Assembly: GCF_032062135.1 (NCBI RefSeq)
Contig: NC_092866.1
Coordinates: forward strand, 26,853,394 to 26,917,393
Direction of reading: 5' to 3'
Length of the DNA: 64,000 bases
DNA from: Pyxicephalus adspersus
Lineage: Eukaryota; Chordata; Amphibia; Anura; Pyxicephalidae
The notes under the pieces are model-generated. The model searched no databases. It saw only the letters and a list, made by a program, of their open reading frames with translations, and was not told where the DNA came from. The translations under genes and the position numbers were made by a program. Within the stretch, counting starts at the first letter, position 1. The number at the start of each line of letters is the position of its first letter. Shown here in pieces: positions 1 through 10,873 of this stretch.

Positions 1-252
1 AATCTAGTTTCACAGTAATGTGTGGTTGCAAAAGCTGGGTGTACTAAACAAAAGAAAGGAGGGAGAGAGAGATAGATGTCTTTTTTGGCAACAAATAAAC
101 TGATAATTTACTTCAAATGAACTTGATACAAATTTCCAACTAGACATAGTTAAACTATGCTAGGTGAACAAGTATATGAGTAATTAACATAAAGTGAAAT
201 AATGTTGCATATCACATTAGATCCTTATAATATCAATAAGGATTGTTTCGTG

Positions 253-278
253 CCCGACGCATTTCGCTTCCTCAGGGG
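253..278 (-). ncRNA. Penelope-like element hammerhead-ribozyme-like core
   Basis: Read on the minus strand, this short block has CTGAGGA, then AGC, then GAAA and then GCGTCGGG. That is the order of the hammerhead core (CUGANGA, GAAA and a GUC cleavage triplet) that Penelope-like retroelements carry in their terminal repeats. Helix II is almost absent here, so it is probably a decayed copy. Its orientation matches the minus-strand Penelope-like coding fragment at 1554-2009. The assignment is an inference from the motif and from the known element family. Confidence 0.35.
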
Positions 279-1553
279 ACTCAAAGACTCAAACTAGGTT
301 AACAAAAAATGAATTCAGAGAAATATTTACATATTTACAGAAATCAGGTATTTGCAGACTATCATCAATATTGTATATATTGTATGTATAGATAAAATGT
401 ATAGAAAGGTATTGAGTAAGAAAGCGGGATGTATGTAAGGGGGGTAATTAACATAGGATCAACAGTTGTCATGGAAAAGAATTGATTATAAAGAGTTTAA
501 CTTACTTGGTAGTAGAAGGTTGTTGTTCGTGATAGTGCTATAGAGGAAAAAGTTGTTGCTCTCAGTGGTGAAATATAGAGATTGAAGGTGGCTAGGTACA
601 GTCCACAACTGTGTTGATCTACTAGGATTAGATTTGTTGTCAGGATAGATGTCAGTAGTAAAACATAATTATGTATGTGAATATATTTTACAGACTTGTA
701 TTCTGTCTTATATGGAAACCAATAATTTTTACAGTTAATGTTGGAAATCCCTATTTGGTGGATAGTCGCTGCTTAATGGATAGTCAATCCTGGAAAAGGA
801 TGAGTTCCCAGTTTATTAGGAGAAGAACTTTTTAGGTTTATTGTTGAAGCCTATAATGTAAATTAAAGAAGTAAATACTATAATTGGTAGTTAACTAGTC
901 GTGATTTGAAAATAAGTATTTCATCCTAGTTTTGTACTTACAATATACATAAGGGTGACTAAAGAAAGGGAAAGTGACTCCAGGTCATAACTTAAATAAT
1001 AAAAAAAAGTAATTCCTATGATGGTATCTGTGAGAGTAGAATGGCAGTTTGTTGGAATGTATGAGAAGAGTTTTATGGTGATAAGTATAGGTGTGATGAG
1101 AGGAATGAATGTAACTGTGAGTGTATGATATTGCTGAGAAGTGTAGGTAGCTGAAGATGTGTGGAAAACAATATGTAAACAAAATAAAAATACATTGGTT
1201 TTGTCACAAATGGTTATGCTACAACTGCATCACCAGGAGCAGTGGTACTTCTCAAACTGTGTGATACAGTACTAATTAATCAAAAGTTATGCAATACAGT
1301 GATACGTATACAGAAAGAGCGATACGAATCCAGAGGTTATGGGATCATTTAGAGGAGTTTAGACAAAAACTGTACAGGTTTTTTAATAAGAAACCTTTTG
1401 GGTTTGATGTTACAGAGACTAGGTGTTCATTCATAAGTCAACCATGGAGAATGTGGACATGAAGTCTTCTGTACATATGTCCTAAATACATTTTATATGT
1501 ATCTACAATCTGAATTTATGATATGACTCAGTTGTACTAGTGTACAATATTTT

Positions 1554-2009
1554 TTAAAATAAGAAGAAGAACGTGCCCCCAGGACCTGCGGGGACCAGCA
1601 GGACGCTGGGGGGACCACAACGGAGCAAAGTAAGTGTTTTTTTTTTTTTAAAAGCTACCTCGAGTTTGTCTCGGGAATACTCGAGTTTGACTTTTTCTTC
1701 TATCGTTAGGGTGTAAGAGGATAGGTTGATCACCTCTAGTTCTGGTCTTCCAGGGAGAGTTTCAGGAGATATGTATCCATCGGGCCCTTTACTTGGATTG
1801 GAGATGATAGTGGTGGGTGGTGTAGGTCTAAAAAAATGTTTTGCTTTTGGTTGGGATGTAACGGGGGGGGGGGGGGGGGAGTGGTAGTGGTGGGAAATCT
1901 GGTGATAATATAGGGGGATCTTGGGAGGAGGGTGGATGAACTGGGCTGTCAAGGGGTTGGATTGAGTTGTCAAAAGTGGATGTTGATATGTTGGACAGTG
2001 AAGATGCAT
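1554..2009 (-). pseudogene. Penelope-like (or related) retroelement N-terminal fragment
   Basis: A minus-strand open frame of 151 codons starts proline- and histidine-rich. From about residue 75 it contains a phrase around ELEVINLSSYTLTIEEKVKL, a pattern I associate with the region before the reverse transcriptase in amphibian Penelope-like elements. The frame then runs into low-complexity lysine and glycine codons and has no RT, endonuclease or GIY-YIG motifs, so it is a fragment. The G run at 1863-1879 gives the string of prolines and is probably unstable. The family call rests on memory of the short motif; a DIRS or other retroelement leader is possible. Confidence 0.4.
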
Positions 2010-2896
2010 TGCCTTGGTGTGTGGTAGAGAGGGTTGGTATATATACTGTGTTTGTGTTAGAAGTTTTTTTTGTGTCTAGTGAGGTCAGTGAAGGTCTGCG
2101 TTTCGGGTTTTCTTTAATTGGGTTGTCTTTTATGGTATGAGATTGGTGGTAAGTGTGTTGTGTAGGTTGATATGGGGAATGTGTGAAAGGTAGGGCTGGA
2201 TGAGGCAGAGGGGTCAGGGTTGGGTGAGGGTGGGATGAAGCGGGGAGGGCCTGATGGTAGGGGCTCTACTGGCTGGCTGGCTGTAGGCTCCAAGTTTTGT
2301 GAAGGCCCATATATTTTTGGAAATTGTTTTCTTACTTGCTGAATACATTCATTGTAAATTTGGGATTGTAGATGTGGGATTTCAAAGTAATGTATTTATC
2401 TTATCTAATGTGTTTATTGTAAATATTCACTTATATTTGATAGATTTCTTGCGATATTTTACAATTCCCCTAGTTGCAACCCTTTAGTACTGATCAATTT
2501 TAGATAACCAGAATAATGTGATATTTTCTACAATTTAAAGCACTGTGGTTTTTCATTATTCTTGTGTTTAGAAGCCATGACTGCTAACCTACATAATTCA
2601 TAGTTCCAGAGATAGTTTAAGGTCCTCTGGTACCCAAGGCAAAGATGCCAAATGCCTACTCCCTAAAGTGGCTGAATAAGGAATTCTGCTGTCCATTGGC
2701 CTGGCTACTAATTTTTTGGTTAAAAAAACATACTGGAACATTTTGAGCCTTCTATAGCTCTTTTTTAAGCCTGGTTTTAAAAATACCCAAACAATGATGG
2801 AAAGGTTGCTACTATGTAATACTGGATTTTTTTAAATACCTTCTTTATTTAGAACCAAGCAATATGAAATGTTGTCACAGTATAAAAAATGTTATC

Positions 2897-4160
2897 TTGC
2901 TAAAGCGCAGATGCGTCTCTTCTGCGCATGCAGGCAGTTCTGACTCTGGGCGTGCCTACACCAGCAAGCTTTATCAGCTTAGCTGGCCAATCAGGAAACA
3001 GCCTCTTAGTCATCCCTGGCTATTTAGCTAGCCCAGCACTGCACTCAGTGTTCGTGCAACGTGTCTCTATTGTACCCAGCCCCTAGTTCATTTGAGCTAG
3101 TTCCTGTTCACCTGGTGCTTAATTCAGTGTTTCCTCTGTCCAGCCCCTGCGCTAACCCCTCATTGTCGAGTCTGTTGGTTCCCAGCCAACTTCCCTGTGC
3201 TGTTCCAGTGTTCTTGTCTGTCTGTGGATATCTTTGAGTCACCTGTGCCTCCTGTTGCTTCTAGTGTCTCCTGTGTTCCCTTAACCCCCAGTGGCCTCTG
3301 TGTTACTAGTGTCTGTCTCCTGGATTGGTAAAAATTGACCCCTGGTGTGTGACCTGACCTCTCTTGCTTGCTGCCTGCCTCAACTCTGGCCTTCCTCTGC
3401 TTTGTGATTTGGTACCGTGTTTTGCCCACCTTGGTGTGCCCAAGGACCGCAACCTGGCAGTAACCAGCAGCACAAATCATCCTCACCAAAAGAGGCTCTG
3501 GAGAAGACCTGGTTACCGCCTAGACCAGGGGTTCCCAACACTTTGATCCCAATCTACCGGTCGATCGCACAAGCAAAGCGAGTTGATTGCAGAGCCCTGC
3601 CTTACCCCTCCTTGCTGTTTACCAGCAGCCCTACATCTATAGGGATGCTGGGGCTGTCTTTCTTCAGACAACACCAGGAACTTTGCGTCCTTCACTCCAG
3701 GAGACTTTCCTATTGAGAAGGCGTGTGTAACAGTGGGGAGTGAGGCAGAGAAGGTGGGAGGACAGTCCGAGGTGAGCAGTACTGGGTGACCAAGTCAGTT
3801 CAGGCTCTGGGTCAGTGTTCAATTACCAAGATACCTTTGTACAGATTAGCAGTTCTTTTTCTTGTGCAGCACATCATTCTCCTATGACAGATGAACTGTA
3901 GCTTTCCTGTCACTATAGTCTTGTAGTGCAATGTCTGTGCAATGTTCTACTATTCAATGTCTCATTAGCTTCAGTCACTTCTGTGTCATACTCGGTATAT
4001 ATATAAATAAATATATGTTTAGCAATTTTATTGTTAGATCATTTTAACTTGGTCATTTTAAAAGTAGCTCGCAAGCCAAAAAAGTGTTGGCACCCCTGGC
4101 TTAGACTGCGCGCCTTGGCCCTTCTGAGGGCTCACACCACCTCCATGCAAGCTGTAGCGC
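2897..4160. repeat. Interspersed repeat, CT/TG-rich family, copy 1 (interrupted)
   Basis: The segment beginning GCTAAAGCGCAGATG and running to about 3525, and again from 4099 to about 4160, is matched by a second copy at 26191-26335 plus 26935-27300. Shared blocks are the GCTAAAGCGCAG start, CTGCGCATGCAG, GTGTCTGT with TCCTGGAT, and TTGACCCCTGG followed by CTTGCT and GCCTGCCTCRAC. Copy 1 is split by a hAT-type MITE with an 8-bp target duplication. I do not recognise the family: the CT-rich sequence and split structure could fit an LTR or a non-autonomous DNA element. The open frames inside it are chance. Confidence 0.6.
3526..4098. mobile_element. hAT-superfamily MITE (non-autonomous DNA transposon)
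   Basis: The element begins CAGGGGTTCCCAACACTTT and ends AAAAGTGTTGGCACCCCTG, which are near-perfect terminal inverted repeats. It is flanked by an 8-bp target site duplication with one mismatch (GCCTAGAC at 3518-3525, GCTTAGAC at 4099-4106). An 8-bp duplication and CAGGG...CCCTG ends are classic for hAT elements. There is no transposase. It sits inside the interspersed repeat at 2897-4160 and is therefore younger than that repeat. Confidence 0.85.
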
Positions 4161-5163
4161 CCCCTTGTGGTCCTGTCTCTATGACATTCCAATTACCTAA
4201 GTAGCTCTAAAAGTAGAGGGGCAGGTTGCAACTGGAGTGCAAATGTACACACCTAAGCAAAGTTAACCAAGTTAGGCATGACCGCTTGCAAACATTGAAA
4301 TTAAAAGCAATATGACGTAATGATGGAATTTTTATGCTCCATTTTCATTCAAGGAAAAATTCAGTATAGGACATGTTGCTTTAGAAATTCTGAAGAAAAG
4401 TTTGCAAAACAGTGGTAAAAAATAAACTTCAAATGAAAAAGAGGAGAAAGGTGTTATTAAAAATCACCTTATATATATATATATATTTTTTTTTTACAGA
4501 GATTAGGAAATGTTATTAGTTTGCTGTGATTCAATTCTGCCACTAGGTGTCTCACTACTTTAGGATCAAGCTTTTATTTAAAACTTGATGGTACTCTGTT
4601 CATTGTAAAATATATTGCATGAGGAGATATTCTTTGACTAGTTACATTTATTACATACTTTTAATACATATAAACTATTTGTTAGCTAATAACTATTCAA
4701 ACATAGTAACAACTGTCTGCAGGTCCAGACCTGCTATGAGACAAAGTGAGCATTCAACCTCAATTGGCATTCTTTGCAATGCACAGGGGAAGGGTTTAGA
4801 CAATACACATCATCCCGCAGACATTTCTACTTGTGTGAGGATGTCTTGCACAGCCGCGCTGACAGAGGGATCCAGGAAATGTGGAGGAGAGGAACATTTG
4901 TTTCCATGCTTTGACACTCAGTGATGCTCTATGACACCTGAGCTCAGCTGCAAGTAGAAAATTGAGATTCAATTCATCCTATCCTTCAGGATTGCAGAAC
5001 ACGCAGTTGTGCTTCTGTGTCAGATAACAACCTTGCATTTTCTGATGGGATTTGTCAGCTGATGTCAAAATCCTTTTAGAATTAGGTTTCAGATCATATT
5101 TTTGGCCTAGATGGCCAGCAAAGATCACAAGCAGCCAGGTGCACAGTATGTTCTGAAAAGACT

Positions 5164-5281
5164 TAATGTTCACCTGGTTCCTTGATTGACATAATGTTCA
5201 CCCGACTGCCTTGATGAGCATAGTTTTCACCTGTCCCATCTAACGGACAAATATAGTGTACACCTGTCTGCTTTTATGGAC
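5164..5281. repeat. Degenerate tandem repeat, about 30-bp unit, four copies
   Basis: Successive units begin TAATGTTCACCTGG, TAATGTTCACCCGA, TAGTTTTCACCTGT and TATAGTGTACACCTGT, each about 28-31 bp long and drifting in sequence. It looks like a small decayed minisatellite. No coding or regulatory role is visible. Confidence 0.6.
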
Positions 5282-6255
5282 TGTAACTGGGGCTCTGCAC
5301 TGTGGTCTGTCAGTGTGTTTGTGTGTTTGGGGGGTCTGTACTGATGTTTGCAATCTTCGTTAAGGTGTATATTAAATTAATCGACTAAATTAGGTGTATA
5401 GTAATATTCGCCTATGGGTTTGCATTGAGGTATGTCTGGAGGATGTAAATGGGGTAGGAAACTAAATCTCTTTTCTATTTTTTTCCCAGGAAGGACGTGT
5501 TATGTCACAAATATAATTTGTGACAGTTTATGCAAATATTAATAGGATTAAATTTGAAGTGTACAAAAAAATAACACAGAGACTTGCAAGTAAAATTTAA
5601 AGATTATACTATTTAATAAAAAAGACAGATAGATAAAACAATGCAGTAACATAGATTTAGATATAACAAAAATACTTAGCTGTGGAAGTGAGTTGCATTC
5701 ATCCAAGGAGTCCCCCAAAATATTGGCTTGGCAGATGATCAAAAACATGTTGCATACAGTTAGTTCTGGTCAGGACTAGTTAATTAGGTATGGCAATGTG
5801 TTTTTAACTACTCAGGAATGAACTAAGACAATGGCCAGTGTTTGACCAGTACTGACCAATGATCATCCCTTAAACCAGTATTTTACCTTATAAGGATACC
5901 AGTTAAAGGATATTCTGCATTCCTTTAGGATGACCTAATATATGGTATATATATACCAGTGTATACTGGTAAAACATTATTGTTGGTGAGACATAATTGA
6001 TATTAAATAAAATTGTGCTAACCCAACAGGAGGGGGGTGACTTTTCAGTGTTTGCCTCGCAAAGCAAAAACTCTATAGCTGGCCCTGGCTGGTCTTTGGG
6101 GAAGTTACTGGCTAAATCCCCCTTGGAGACTAGATGTGATTTTGTTTCAATCTGTTTCAAACATGGAAGCATTTAAAACTTTAAACAGTAGCACTGATAC
6201 AGAATTCTTCTCCCACAAGCAGCTCTCTCCATAGGCCCTTTGGATCTCACACTAT

Positions 6256-6546
6256 AGCCCTTATTTATCAAAGCCCTTCAAAGCTGGAGAGAATACACTT
6301 TCATCAGTGAATCCGGGTAATCCAATAAAACTGGAATGGATCTGGTCCAGGGTTGAAAACATTTGCTAACAAATAGATAATGACTTTCAGGAAATCCATT
6401 TCAGGTTTGCTGAAATACCCAGCTTCATTGATGAAAGTGTATTCTGTCCAGTCTTGGAGAGCCTTAATAAATCAGGGTGAAGCTAGCTTCACTGATAAAA
6501 GTGTATTCCCTCCAGCCTTGGAGAGCTTTATTAAATCAGGCCCATT
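6256..6546. mobile_element. Palindromic MITE (TTTATTAAAGCTCTCC family), copy 1
   Basis: The left end (CTTATTTATCAAAGCCCTTC, then GGAGAGAATACACTTTCATCAG) and right end (CTGATAAAAGTGTATTCC, then GGAGAGCTTTATTAAATCAG) are inverted copies around a core containing ATTTGCTAACAAATAG. This copy has a duplicated right arm: a complete right end near 6431-6475 is followed by a second one at 6481-6546. Sister copies lie at 19006, 24957, 40804, 44778 and 48996. The family is short, palindromic and has no coding capacity. Confidence 0.8.
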
Positions 6547-7437
6547 GCACAGGGATAGAATCTTCAGCAGATGTGTTCCATCTACTGATAGAAATTAAGG
6601 TTTCCATCTGAGATACGTTTTCTATCAATATTGCTGAAAGCATCCCATCGTGTCCTGTATCGTGTCTTGCTTCTCCATTTAATGATGCCAGCTTTATCCA
6701 GACAATGCTTGATTGTTAATTTGACTAACTAGGTTGCCTCAAAAGTTTTTACCACACCCTGCTACTGCTACTATCAGCAGTCAGTTAACCTCTGATGGTG
6801 GGGGGAATGTCCCCTTTACAGATTATGGTCAGAGAGAACGAGGAGGAAATCACTGATCCCAAAGGTCTAGGCTAGATGTTTCTAGGGATGTCTTTTGAAT
6901 GGCCCAAGTTCAGGACCCCACTTTAGTTTACACTCATCAACATGTAATTGTAGTGAATAGGGTATCACAAGACCCTAAGGTCGGGAACATGTATCCCCAT
7001 TTTGTGACTTATCTGAGTTTAATTAATTATACTATTTTAGACTGTATGTCTGTGCCCTGTGTTCATTGATCACAGATCCCCTTAATATCTATCCAAAATG
7101 GAAGTAAGCAATGGGACACTGGACTAGGACTAGAGCTTTGAATTAAAAGAAAATGAAAGAGAGTTCTCTGAAATATTGTATCTAAACATAAAGTAGAACA
7201 GGAATAACGCTGTACCCCGATGTTTACATAAATCTGGTAAATAGGGAATATGAACATACCCTAACAGGCAAGCTAAGGGGGTTGTAATCCTAAAAAAAAA
7301 GCCTTTGTGAGTACTTTGGTCCATTTTCTTGATTTTTTTATTTTTCTGTTACCATTTTCACTAAATTATTGTTTATTGTGTTCCCATTCTTTATTTACTA
7401 CTTTATTTTCTTTAACTTGTTGTATCTTTATATTCAG

Positions 7438-7611
7438 GTGAACTGTATATTGGTGGCCTTCCAAGGAATATGTATGCTGCTCTTCCAAAACTAGTTGCAT
7501 CTCGAGATGGTTTCCAGGGATGTCTTGCTTCTGTGGATCTTAATGGACGTCTCCCAGATCTCTTGACTGATGCTCTCCATCGATTTGGTCCTGTAGTGAG
7601 AGGATGTGATG
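7438..7611 (+). CDS. nrxn2: Neurexin-2 exon: C-terminal end of LNS domain 5
   Basis: This 174-nt internal exon (acceptor ATTCAG, donor GTAAGG) encodes about 58 residues beginning with ELYIGGLP and continuing through [16 protein letters not shown] to RGCDG. Alpha-neurexins are presynaptic single-pass adhesion receptors built as LNS1-EGFA-LNS2-LNS3-EGFB-LNS4-LNS5-EGFC-LNS6. The [15 protein letters not shown] block followed by the last cysteine pair is the end of LNS5 just before EGF-C. Among paralogues, DALHR and GCDGPS fit neurexin-2 better than neurexin-1 or -3, from memory of the families. The exon starts with two bases completing a codon and ends in phase 1 (GAT G), joining in frame to the exon at 18535. 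The rest of LNS5 must lie left of the window. The antisense open frame over it is a shadow. Confidence 0.93.
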
Positions 7612-8219
7612 GTAAGGCAAAAGTAAAAAAACAAAAAGTGTTAATACATCTCTGAAATGCATGCACATTTCTCCATGAGTCATCCCCTAAAATGCCAAAA
7701 ATATGTATGCTCTTCTGATATTTACTTTGAATGCCTAGTTGGGGATGACCATTCATACTTTACACTATATTTTAATTTATATTTTATCAAACGTATCTTA
7801 TATTTTGATATTTAAGCCTCAATGTGAAGTTCCAGGGTCTTTTGAATTTTGTTGTTTTTTGGCTTTCTTCTCTATTCAACATAAAACACGCCTCTGAATT
7901 CCTAGGAATATAGTATCTGCCCCCAATTAATTCATGATGAATTAATTATAACAATATTAGGTATTACATTGTGTATAAATATGTATAAAGAATACCCAAA
8001 AAGAGGGACAACTGAGAAGGAAAGGGACAGTCAAACCAAAACAGAAACTATTGGGAGGTAATTGTACCTGAATTCCAGATGTCTTTTATATATAAAAGCA
8101 GGGTTAAAAAGGCTTTTTTTGTAAGGCCCTGGTCCAGAGCAAATGCTCACTAAACACCAATCCCCCAATCTAACTTAGCACTGTTCTCATATCGTAAGCC
8201 CTCACTCAGCCTTAGGGGG

Positions 8220-8660
8220 CTAGTTTCACTATTCCAGCACTTCTGTATGCAAAGGATGGCATCTATGAAAGGACTGACAGAGAACCATCAGCCCACAAGA
8301 GTAGGACAGGGGACACAATGGGAGGTCAATGAGAGGACAAGCCAGAGTCAATGACTGGGTTATCCACAGATGATGCAGTACATGTCCAGTAAGAAAAAGG
8401 TCAGGAAACAGAGCCAGGGTCATGCACAGGTAGTAACTCTGCCAAAAAGGTATCCAATGGTAAAAGACAAAGCAGAGTTGGTAGGAACATGCGTGGGTCA
8501 TTCGGGCAGCAAACAATCAAAGGTCAGAAAACCAGCAAAGTCAGCAACAGGTAATGCATCAGATAGTCACACCACAAACAGGTCAGTGAACAACAGGTAA
8601 CTAGTAACTGGGAAAAGAAAAGATATATAGACCCAGCAGCCAATGGGAGGGCAAGATTGT
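8220..8660. repeat. AGG/CAG-rich interspersed repeat, possible MITE copy
   Basis: This purine-rich block contains repeated GGTCAG, CAGGTAA and AGCCAATGGGAGGGCAAG phrases. It resembles the block at 51925-52375, which also has GGTCAAG/CAGG strings and AGCCAATAGTGGGACAAGG, so the two are probably copies of one frog repeat family. The boundaries are approximate and the superfamily is not determined. Confidence 0.4.
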
Positions 8661-8713
8661 AGACAGGAAATGAGGATTTCCGAGGAATGTTATTATAAGT
8701 GGAGGTATTTCGT

Positions 8714-8961
8714 TAATCATGCTCCGAAGGAAGACATACGCATACATTTTATTTTAAAAAGATATCCAGAGATCAAGCATATTTTAAGCATACCTCCCAA
8801 CAGTGTCTAATTTTGTAACTTAACTGTTTCCACTTCCTGCCTGTAGACTGACATTGAGTATACAAGCAGGAATGATATCTCAGGAATAGGACTTCACAGA
8901 GATATAACTAATCATGCTCCCAAGGAGAACATACAAATATCTTTTATTTTAAAAAGATATC
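8714..8961. repeat. Pair of about 53-bp direct repeats
   Basis: TAATCATGCTCC, AAGGA, ACATAC and TTTTATTTTAAAAAGATATC occur in the same order at 8714-8766 and at 8909-8961, about 195 bp apart. They could be a local duplication or the ends of a short element. I see no coding content between them. Confidence 0.6.
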
Positions 8962-9884
8962 TGACTTTTGGTTTGGGCACATTATGTTCAGGGGCAGTAC
9001 ATCAGCGATTTTTGCCCTCTTACTCACATTTCACACCCCTCCACAGTCTCCATTTTTCACACCCTATCCTCCGTCACAATTTTTGCGCCAGTCACTGCAA
9101 AGCAGCTTTACCTTTCCAAAGAAGCACTGAGATAAAATTTGTTTCTTTTGGCCTATCCTATATGTTTATAATTTTAAGGGCAGAAATCATACCTTTACCA
9201 CATTAGATGCTTGGATTGGTATCAGGCACCCAGCTAAACAACCAGGGAATGCCAATGTGCAGTCTTCCAAAAGTTGTTCAGGATTCCACTAAAGGAGGTC
9301 TCAAGCACAAATATAGATGACTATATCCAACACAACACAAACTATTTTTTGCATTTGTTCCTACTGTTGTTCTCCAAGAGCTACATGAACTTTGCAGGAT
9401 GATTATAAAAAAGGTTCACTTTTTTCACTGTGGTTTGTTCAGGGTTTTTTTTCTTTTAAAGCTCCTCATAGAGGATGCTTTTTATGCTCTTCAGTGCATG
9501 GGCCGCTATTATGACTTCAGTTGTTTCTATTCTCCATGGGGAAAACAGAAAGGACATTTGGATCTAACTTGTTTTTATGTTTCTTTTAAATGTTATCTAT
9601 TTTCCCTTTTTCTTTTGTTTATAGCTCTGTTACTATGTTTTATCCCTTACTTTGCATGGCTCAGGAGTTCATTTTATTTTTTCTCCACTGGACAATGAAA
9701 AGTTTTATAAACCAAGAGGGGAAACATTGGCAATTCTTCTTGATATGAGTCTCATGGGCTATTTATGTGGCCAGACAACACTTGCTTTTGTTGTACTACT
9801 TTTAGATCTTCTGTAACTCATGTCTATATTAGTGGTACAGTTACATCATTTATGCTCAGTTTGATATCTAGTTTGTACTTCCCA

Positions 9885-10873
9885 TGCAATTAGTTTCCTG
9901 GAATGTTAAGGGTTTGTGCTCTCCCAACAAGTGCATGGCGATACTCAGACATCGTAAGTGCCTAAATACTGACATAGTGCTACTACAAGAGACCCATTTG
10001 GACCAGTTGGATTATCACCATATGAAGAATATCTAGGTGGGAGAGGTATATGGTTCTCCAGCAAAAGGCTGAGTTCTTTAACTACACAAATGCCTTAATG
10101 GCACTGTTACCTGCCATCTATTTGATCATCAAGGTAGGCTGGTTAAAGTTCACATCGTATTCCTAGACAAGCACATCTCTTTTTATAACATATATGCCCC
10201 TAATAATTTCCAAAAAGACTTTTTCCACGAGACTGCTGGCTGGATAGTGCAAGATACTGTACTGAATAAGGTGGATGAAGGAGATTTTAATTCTGTGGTA
10301 TGTGAGCTTGATTATAGATCCCCTAAACACAGTTCTGCTGCCCAAAACTAAGGGGAAATACTCCCTACTACTCCCCTCAAGATCTTCTTGATAAGGTAAG
10401 TCTACAGGATCTGTGGTGCTGGAGATACCCTACTGAAAAACAATATACTTTCTTTTCTCATGTTCATATCTCTCAGGCCTGCATTGACTATTTATTTAGT
10501 TCAGATTCCCTGTTGCCAAATGCTGATTCACTCGATGTACACCCTGTGGTGATTTCAGACCAAGCACCTGTCTCTATTTCTACTGAAGATAATTTACTTA
10601 GGAATAGGAATCTGGAGTTCCAGATGGCAGAGTCAGATTAGCATGGCTGGATCATACATCCTCCAATTCTATTCATAGAGATGACCCCACCTTGTTTTGG
10701 GAAGCGGGAATGGACCACCTCAGAGGACAAACTATAGCTTTCCTTACCACCTGGAAGAAATCCGCCAGATGTAAATACCTGTCTGCCGTTCAGGAACTCC
10801 AACAGGCCCAGCACCGTTATAGTATTTACCCCACACTTTCCATCAGATCCATGTGGATCGAGGCTAACCTGCA
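9885..10873 (+). pseudogene. L1-type LINE ORF2 endonuclease fragment
   Basis: The + strand translates, with stops and shifts, to an apurinic-type endonuclease of L1 elements. SWNVKGLC lies near 9893, LLQETHL near 9980, and a C-terminal SDQAPVS block near 10556, where the usual catalytic SDH histidine is replaced. A helical WKKSARCKYLSAVQELQQAQ segment follows. In L1 elements ORF2 nicks the target and primes reverse transcription. Here the frame has several stops and there is no ORF1 or complete RT, so it is a dead relic. It ends where the fold-back element at 10874 begins. Confidence 0.75.

Larger units (their letters stand above)
1..7437 (+). other. nrxn2: nrxn2 intron (3' part), upstream of the LNS5 exon
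   Basis: This stretch is AT-rich and non-coding on the gene strand. It ends in a good acceptor (a T-rich tract followed by ATTCAG). I found no earlier neurexin exon in it. Separately listed inside it are Penelope-like pieces (253-278 and 1554-2009), an interspersed repeat (2897-4160) with a nested hAT MITE, a short tandem repeat (5164-5281) and a palindromic MITE (6256-6546). Sub-stretches where I recognise nothing are 300-1550 (AT-rich), 2010-2890 (a G-rich to T-rich transition), 4165-5160, 5285-6250 and 6550-7400. Simple tracts are a G run at 1863-1879 and TA repeats at 4470-4486. Confidence 0.75.

Noticed and set aside
3160..3716. Open frames on both strands in the CT-rich region
   Set aside because: They lie in an interspersed repeat and a hAT MITE, and the frames are not shared by the second copy of the repeat.
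5163..5281. Possible CRISPR-like array
   Set aside because: The four units are degenerate and contiguous, with no constant repeat and unique spacers, and the DNA is vertebrate.
7412..7756. Minus-strand open frame over the LNS5 exon
   Set aside because: It is the antisense shadow of a clearly recognised neurexin exon with good splice sites on the + strand.
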